NCBI GenBank assembly: GCA_002127415.1
Contig: MWJR01000166.1
Span: 1-9,115 of the forward strand
Origin: Calditrichaeota bacterium AABM5.125.24
GTDB taxonomy: Bacteria; Electryoneota; AABM5-125-24; Hatepunaeales; Hatepunaeaceae
Length of the DNA: 9,115 nt
Direction: 5' to 3'
Both the position numbers and the translations under genes were made by a program. The notes beneath the pieces were generated by a model. That model had not been told where the DNA came from. It was given only the letters and a program-made list of their open reading frames with translations, and searched no databases. Of the stretch, positions 5,497 to 9,115 are shown one piece after another; position 1 is the first letter of the stretch; each line of letters opens with the position of its first letter.

Positions 5497-5555
5497 GTGG
5501 CCCGGCCAATCTTGTCCCCGCGAAAGCGGGTATTGCTCGCCGGGTTTCTCATAAG
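5497..5555 (+). repeat. Nested-hairpin dispersed element, copy 3 (decayed)
   Basis: It has GTGGCC at the left and the GTTTCTCATAAG tail at the right, as in copies 1 and 2. The outer stem keeps CCCGGC (5501-5506) with GCCGGG (5539-5544), then has mismatches. The inner stem has lost its last G. A truncated relative (CTTGTCCCAGCT) follows at about 5569-5580. The gap 5405-5669 holds nothing else recognisable. Confidence 0.75.
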
Positions 5556-5669
5556 TGACATACAGAGCTTGTCCCAGCTAATGCTGTGAAATGTCTGTCC
5601 CTTCGATGGACTATGACTTTTTTCGAGCTGCCGAATGTCTCCAGTCTGTAACATTCCTACCATCCCAGT

Positions 5670-6389
5670 CTACCCTTCCGGCGAGAACTCATCCTTCCCA
5701 GCCCCGCATACAGGGCAAACCCAATCGTCCGGCAGCTCCTCAAACGGCGTGCCGGGTGCGATGCCGTTATCCGTGTCCCCTGCATTCGGGTCATAGATAT
5801 AACCACACACATTGCATCTATATTCTCTCATATCTTGAATCCCCTTCTCAGGCTTATGTTTTCCCTCTTCAATATGAGCTCTATATGTCGGCGCGCTTTT
5901 GGGAGATCTTCCCTTCTTGATCTCGTGGTAATAGGCATAAGTCAGTGGTTTGCCCTGGCGCAAGACTTCAGCTTGGACGACATCGCCGATGAATACGGTA
6001 TGAGTGCCAACATCAAGATGCTCCACAACCTTTGCCTCCATAACCGAAAGGGCATTCTCCATAACGATGGGGCAACCGGTGATTCCCTTCTTGAAATCAA
6101 CTCTGGAGAGTTTGTCCGTATCCCTGCCGGATTTGAACCCGAAAAGTCCGATGAAACCCATCGGTGTGGATTCATCAAGAACAGCTACGGAAAACACACC
6201 ACTCTTGCTGATATATTCGTGGGTAAGGTTCTCCTTATTAATGCTGACCGCAATGCGTATGGGTTCAGCGGTGACTTGAAACACCGTATTGGCTATCTGT
6301 CCATTCTGCTTATCATCAAGATGCGAGGCAACAATGTAGAGGCCGTAACTCAAACTCCACAGTGCTTTAGGGTTGATTTCATCGCTCAT
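5670..6389 (-). CDS. hrb: Flavin reductase-rubredoxin fusion (high-molecular-weight rubredoxin type)
   Basis: The 239-residue protein has two domains. Residues 1 to about 165 resemble the flavin reductase (FMN-binding split-barrel) family, with NGQIANTVFQVT near 29-40, the SGVFSVAVL strand near 63-71 and GTHTVFIGDV at 128-137. After a charged linker, residues 187-239 are a complete rubredoxin: C192-x2-C195-G-Y and C225-x2-C228-G bind one iron, with YIYDPNAGD and the DDWVCPVCG loop intact. The same architecture is known in the Moorella high-molecular-weight rubredoxin, which passes electrons from NADH to flavodiiron proteins that remove oxygen or nitric oxide. No flavodiiron gene is in this window. 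Near an extremely oxygen-sensitive reductase, an oxidative-stress role is plausible (inference). The start at 6387-6389 has only a weak GAG upstream. Confidence 0.85.
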   Translation of the reverse strand: MSDEINPKALWSLSYGLYIVASHLDDKQNGQIANTVFQVTAEPIRIAVSINKENLTHEYISKSGVFSVAVLDESTPMGFIGLFGFKSGRDTDKLSRVDFKKGITGCPIVMENALSVMEAKVVEHLDVGTHTVFIGDVVQAEVLRQGKPLTYAYYHEIKKGRSPKSAPTYRAHIEEGKHKPEKGIQDMREYRCNVCGYIYDPNAGDTDNGIAPGTPFEELPDDWVCPVCGAGKDEFSPEG

Positions 6390-6510
6390 TTTTGCTTATC
6401 TCATTAAGTTTATCTGCTATGAGTTCACCTTGTGAATAGCATTATGCACGGGTATTTTCGTCCGGGACATACCTGACCTTTATGCTTTCACCCACGGCCG
6501 GGTGGGCTGC

Positions 6511-6566
6511 GTGGCCCGGCGAGCCTTGTCCCCGCGAAAGCGGGGCTTGCTCGCCGGGTTTCTCAC
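6511..6566 (+). repeat. Nested-hairpin dispersed element, copy 4
   Basis: The outer stem CCCGGCGAGC (6515-6524) with GCTCGCCGGG (6549-6558) is perfect over 10 bp and differs from copy 1 on both sides. The inner stem CCCCGC (6530-6535) with GCGGGG (6540-6545) closes a GAAA loop. The tail is shortened to GTTTCTCAC and runs straight into a second hairpin. Confidence 0.85.
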
Positions 6567-6586
6567 GTCACACGAGGCGTGTGACG
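6566..6586. repeat. 9-bp hairpin abutting copy 4
   Basis: CGTCACACG (6566-6574) and CGTGTGACG (6578-6586) pair perfectly around AGG. A related hairpin, CACACG-AGGG-CGTGTG (4634-4649), precedes copy 1, so this small palindrome recurs beside the nested element. Confidence 0.7.
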
Positions 6587-6647
6587 GAACACTTCTATTT
6601 ACGAATACTTGCAAACGTCCCTGTCTTCCAGCTCGCAATATCCTGTC

Positions 6648-7295
6648 CTATTTTTTGTCTTTTTTATACCTTTCAAGCTCCGGCTCCACATACTTCTTGT
6701 AGCATTCCGGACAGATTCCATGACTGAATTCCGCCTCAGAGTGTTCTGAGATATACTTGTCAACCTGCTCCCAATAATCGGAATCCCTTCGTATCTTCTT
6801 ACAATAACAGCAGATCGGCAATAGTCCCTGCAACCGTTTGACCTGATCCAGACTCCCTTGCAGTTCCTTAATCCTCTCCGCCAGGTTGTGCTCCAGTTCC
6901 ACAATCCTCCACCCGACCTTGATCCTGGAGTGCAACACATCCGGGTCGAATGGCTTTGTCACATAGTCGTCAGCTCCGGTTTCCAATCCGGCCACTATGT
7001 CTTCCTTGCGATCCTTTGAAGTCAGCATTATTATATAGATGAATGCTTCGCTTCCCCTCTCACGCAATTTTCGGCAGATTGTAATGCCATCCATTCCGGG
7101 CATCATCCAGTCAAGCAGCACCATCCTGAACCTGTTCTCCTGCAAGAGCTCCCAGGCTTGATCCCCGTTTGACGCATGCACAACATCGTATCCCCAGGAC
7201 ACCAGGTATCTTTTAATGATCTTCAGAGTCAGTTCGGTATCCTCTACGACCAGTATCGTATTCCCCTGATTGTCACTCACTTCGGTTTCCAACAT
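6648..7295 (-). CDS. Response regulator: receiver domain plus coiled coil and C-terminal cysteine motif
   Basis: The 215-residue protein starts with a canonical receiver domain: acidic pair E18/D19 (ILVVEDT), phosphoacceptor D62 (LLDWMMPGMDG), T92 (MLTSKD) and K114 (VTKPFD). Residues about 130-157 are charged and heptad-like (VELEHNLAERIKELQGSLDQVKRL), a likely coiled coil. The tail has C162/C163/C165 (PICCYCKKIRRD), then a Trp-rich spacer and C195-x2-C198 (HGICPEC), a four-cysteine, probably metal-binding motif found at the ends of many such regulators. There is no DNA-binding or enzymatic output domain, so it probably acts through protein contacts. No histidine kinase is in the window. GAGGGGG (7300-7306) gives a strong ribosome binding site. 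A sampled 60-base line is 42% GC, lower than the bzd genes. Confidence 0.88.
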   Translation of the reverse strand: MLETEVSDNQGNTILVVEDTELTLKIIKRYLVSWGYDVVHASNGDQAWELLQENRFRMVLLDWMMPGMDGITICRKLRERGSEAFIYIIMLTSKDRKEDIVAGLETGADDYVTKPFDPDVLHSRIKVGWRIVELEHNLAERIKELQGSLDQVKRLQGLLPICCYCKKIRRDSDYWEQVDKYISEHSEAEFSHGICPECYKKYVEPELERYKKDKK

Positions 7296-7440
7296 TTCAC
7301 CCCCTCAGGTTTATTAGTTGACAAAGGCGATTCTATAATCAGGATGACTCACCGCTCCTCTCACTTCGCTTGCAGGTCGTTGACAATATCTCTTCGATGG
7401 TCACCTTATATTCTTTATATGGAAGTGGCGCGATTTATTG

Positions 7441-7456
7441 TCCCGACGTTTCGGGA
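7441..7456. repeat. Short hairpin downstream of bzdN
   Basis: TCCCGA (7441-7446), loop CGTT, TCGGGA (7451-7456) form a perfect 6-bp stem 42 bases past the bzdN stop on the minus strand. No T-run follows, so it is at best a weak 3'-end structure for bzdN. Confidence 0.35.
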
Positions 7457-7498
7457 TCATAAATGCCGCCCCTGCCAGTCTGCGAGCATTGCATACGC

Positions 7499-8623
7499 CT
7501 AAAACAGGTCCTCCTGCCCGATCATCTCCAGGAAGGCCTCAACCCGGATGCGAAACTGCCCTAACGGCGTGGTGGCATCGAACTCGAGCATCAGATTCGG
7601 GATATCGTGCTCATCGAGAAACTTCCGCAGGGGCGGCATATCGCACTCGTGCGGGTCGCAGAACTTCTGCTGGATGATGATGGCGCCGTCAGCCTGAAAA
7701 TCCCGCGCCAGCTCGAGGATATGGCCGAATCTGGTGCGTTCCTCCCAGTCCTTCACCGGGCAGGCGGGACGGCGGATGTAGCGTTCGGCAATGGCGGTTA
7801 TACGGTCATCCTGATGCTCGCACAGGTTCCAGAAGTAACGCGTGCCGGTGCAGTGGTCATCCACCACCACCGTCGCCCCGACCTTCTCAACTAACTCGAT
7901 GAACGGCATATCGTCGTTCTCTGACCCGATCAACATCAACCGGGCCCCGGTATCACGGCCAGGCGCCCGGTCGGGGAGCTGCTCCAGCACCCGCTTGAGT
8001 TCAGACGAATGCTCCTCCTTGTCAACCCACATACTGGATACGGTCATCCACATCGCCTCCTGTCCGGTGAGCTTGGCTTCCGGTTCTTTGCGGTATTCAT
8101 AAACCTGCCGCATCAGACCCCGGTTCTCGTTGACTACAGTCATTCCGCGGTCGAGGTCATCGTCGCTGACCCGGATACCGCTGAACTCCTCCAGCGCCTT
8201 CGTGAACTTGACCAGCTCGCTGCGGTGGTAGGGAACCGCGTGCCGGGTCTGAACCTTCTGAGGCATATAGATATAGTGCTGAAAGGGAACCGGCACGTGC
8301 ATCTTCCACGACATATACGACTGGCGGAGGTGAAGGCAGGCCTGGGTCATAAGTATGCCGTCCAGGTAATTGTATCGGCCTTTCAATCCCTGAGCCAGGA
8401 CATCGCGGCAGAACGGACAGAACATCCCGAAGATGTGCTTCTCAGAGACATCCTGCGGCTCGTGAGACCCTAAGATCCGCGACGGTAGCCATCCCGCCGC
8501 AACCAGTATCTCCTCGGGGGCATAGCTGCAGAAGCACCCCATAACCTTTCCGCCGGTGCGCTCCTTCCATTCGCGGGCATAATCGTGACGATTTTCGTAC
8601 CACTGTTTGAATTTTGAGAACAT
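7499..8623 (-). CDS. bzdN: Benzoyl-CoA reductase subunit BzdN (class I core subunit, BcrC/HgdB-like)
   Basis: The 374-residue protein belongs to the HgdB/BcrC family of acyl-CoA reductase and dehydratase core subunits. Its N-terminal half has the family motif GCFCSYAPEEILVAAG with C30 and C32, then C69 and C72 in MFCPFCRD. The C-terminal half has KFCDPHECDMPPLRKFL (C322, C327), then LMLEFDATTPLGQFRIRVEAFLEM, the usual closing motif. Its length and motifs match BzdN, which with BzdO holds the active-site iron-sulfur clusters and binds benzoyl-CoA. It is normally next to bzdO; here 3.56 kb of unrelated genes and repeats lie between them. The start at 8621-8623 has GGGG at 8629-8632. Upstream is a 492-bp gap with no gene, so bzdN probably has its own promoter, which I could not place. 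It could serve an analogue substrate such as 3-methylbenzoyl-CoA. Confidence 0.88.
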   Translation of the reverse strand: MFSKFKQWYENRHDYAREWKERTGGKVMGCFCSYAPEEILVAAGWLPSRILGSHEPQDVSEKHIFGMFCPFCRDVLAQGLKGRYNYLDGILMTQACLHLRQSYMSWKMHVPVPFQHYIYMPQKVQTRHAVPYHRSELVKFTKALEEFSGIRVSDDDLDRGMTVVNENRGLMRQVYEYRKEPEAKLTGQEAMWMTVSSMWVDKEEHSSELKRVLEQLPDRAPGRDTGARLMLIGSENDDMPFIELVEKVGATVVVDDHCTGTRYFWNLCEHQDDRITAIAERYIRRPACPVKDWEERTRFGHILELARDFQADGAIIIQQKFCDPHECDMPPLRKFLDEHDIPNLMLEFDATTPLGQFRIRVEAFLEMIGQEDLF

Positions 8624-8731
8624 ATCATCCCCGGTATATCTTTAAAGTTTGCAGGCTTACAAATTTACAGACTGAAATGTTTTTGATTGGGTCAATTAAC
8701 CGTTCTATTGTGCATGTTCTTGTGAATTGTC

Positions 8732-8751
8732 ATTCCCGTGTAAACGGGAAT
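8732..8751. repeat. ATTCCC-N8-GGGAAT palindrome (dRS3-like)
   Basis: ATTCCCGT (8732-8739), loop GTAA, ACGGGAAT (8744-8751) pair perfectly. The pattern ATTCCC-N8-GGGAAT is the same as the neisserial dRS3 repeat, and similar short palindromes occur in many unrelated genomes. Shared origin is not implied. Confidence 0.6.
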
Positions 8752-8874
8752 CCAGATTTGAACTTTTTTTGCTTCCCTATGTCGCGGGAACGACAGGTCA
8801 CTGGTTCCTTAACTTCCTTATCGAATACAAACGTAAACTGCACCCCTTAATAACACTACTTCGTTAAGTAATCG

Positions 8875-8956
8875 CTGTCATTGCGAACGAAGTGAAGCAA
8901 TCTCAAATATTTGCGTTGATTAGACTGCTTTGTCACTTCGCTCCTCGCAATGACAG
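8875..8956. repeat. 82-bp imperfect palindrome
   Basis: CTGTCATTGCGA (8875-8886) and TCGCAATGACAG (8945-8956) are exact reverse complements. Inside, GAAGTGAAGCAATCT and AGACTGCTTTGTCACTTC continue the pairing with interruptions. This CATTGCGA-type palindrome is a common dispersed repeat style in bacterial genomes, including Dehalococcoidia. Confidence 0.75.
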
Positions 8957-8967
8957 TAATAAATGTC

Positions 8968-8995
8968 CGCCGAGCCGGGTTCTCAACCCGGCCGG
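8968..8995. repeat. 28-bp palindromic dispersed repeat, copy 2
   Basis: It matches 760-787 at 27 of 28 positions. Here the core stem CCGGGTT-CTC-AACCCGG is perfect, whereas copy 1 has one stem mismatch. Confidence 0.75.
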
Positions 8996-9084
8996 AATAT
9001 GGCATCAGGTCGAGAACCTGAGGCCGCGAAACAGTAACATATTAAGGGGTGCAATTTAATCTTGTATTATGATTAATGTCGACT

Positions 9085-9115
9085 GGGTGGCCTGTCCAGC
9101 TCGCTGGACAGGTTG
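9085..9115 (+). repeat. Nested-hairpin element, copy 5 (short form or truncated at the window edge)
   Basis: GGGTGGCC, then CCTGTCCAGC (9091-9100) and GCTGGACAGG (9103-9112), are identical to the outer arms of copy 1. The 24 bases between the arms of copy 1, including the inner stem, are replaced by TC. The window ends after GGTTG. Confidence 0.7.

Larger units (their letters stand above)
8834..9058. mobile_element. Candidate 225-bp MITE-like element with 18-bp terminal inverted repeats
   Basis: TAAACTGCACCCCTTAAT (8834-8851) and its reverse complement at 9041-9058 match at 17 of 18 positions, with an uninterrupted core of 13 bp. Between them lie an 82-bp imperfect palindrome (8875-8956) and the 28-bp repeat copy 2. 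There is no open frame for a transposase, so it would be non-autonomous. No target-site duplication is obvious at the edges. It may also be a nest of separate repeats. Confidence 0.45.
8624..9115. repeat. Gene-free region upstream of bzdN with several repeats
   Basis: No credible gene is seen in these 492 bp. They contain an ATTCCC-N8-GGGAAT palindrome (8732-8751), an 82-bp imperfect palindrome (8875-8956), the second copy of the 28-bp repeat (8968-8995), a TCAGGT/ACCTGA hairpin (9005-9021) and a short nested-hairpin relative at the edge (9085-9115). Any bzdN promoter must lie here, but no pair of -10 and -35 boxes with good spacing stands out. Confidence 0.7.

Noticed and set aside
5835..6407. 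190-codon plus-strand open frame
   Set aside because: It is antisense to the flavin reductase-rubredoxin gene, whose domains and cysteines are unmistakable.
7318..7339. TTGACA followed by TATAAT on the plus strand
   Set aside because: The spacer is only 10 bp instead of about 17, and no plus-strand gene follows.
8664..8695. Minus-strand TTGACC with TGTAAA upstream of bzdN
   Set aside because: The spacer is 20 bp and the -10 match is poor, so it is not a supportable promoter.

Overview
All convincing genes in this window lie on the minus strand, so transcription runs from high to low coordinates. The core is a class I (ATP-dependent) benzoyl-CoA reductase locus of the Azoarcus 'Bzd' type. 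Read in the direction of transcription it holds bzdN (7499-8623), then after an interruption bzdO (2639-3940), bzdP (1792-2592), bzdQ (801-1673), a 2[4Fe-4S] ferredoxin (375-656), and the first 93 codons of a gene with a NuoG-like [2Fe-2S] domain that leaves the window at position 1. The order N-O-P-Q-ferredoxin is that of classical bzd clusters. The presence of two different ~30 kDa ATPase subunits (P and Q) separates this from a 2-hydroxyacyl-CoA dehydratase, whose activator is a homodimer. The exact substrate (benzoyl-CoA or a methyl or hydroxy analogue) cannot be read from sequence.

The 3.56 kb between bzdN and bzdO (3941-7498) is unlike the bzd genes. It carries a response regulator with a C-terminal cysteine motif (6648-7295), a flavin reductase-rubredoxin fusion resembling high-molecular-weight rubredoxin (5670-6389), a hicBA-like toxin-antitoxin pair (4906-5404) and an AT-rich orphan gene (3970-4548). 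Base composition drops sharply here: two sampled 60-base lines give 70% GC in bzdO and 27% in the orphan gene. The gaps between these genes are filled with palindromic repeats.

The repeats are the least ordinary part of the window. A ~60-bp nested-hairpin element occurs three times in good form (4659-4719, 4786-4846, 6511-6566), once decayed (5497-5555), and once as a short form at the right edge (9085-9115). Its outer stem changes sequence between copies on both sides at once, so base pairing is kept. Other repeats are a 20-bp perfect inverted repeat after the ferredoxin, a 28-bp palindromic repeat at both ends of the locus, a heptamer tandem between bzdP and bzdQ, and a ~225-bp element bounded by near-perfect 18-bp inverted repeats upstream of bzdN.

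How the genes would work together: the NuoG-like protein, if it is part of a pyridine-nucleotide:ferredoxin oxidoreductase, would feed electrons to the ferredoxin. The ferredoxin reduces the BzdP/BzdQ ATPase module, which drives electrons into the BzdN/BzdO active-site module to dearomatise the ring. The rubredoxin fusion could protect this oxygen-sensitive system, but that is inference.

The organism must be an anaerobe that degrades aromatic compounds. The repeat styles and gene set recall Dehalococcoidia/Chloroflexota or sulfate- or syntrophy-associated lineages known from metagenomes, but the window has no phylogenetic marker and the placement is weak.
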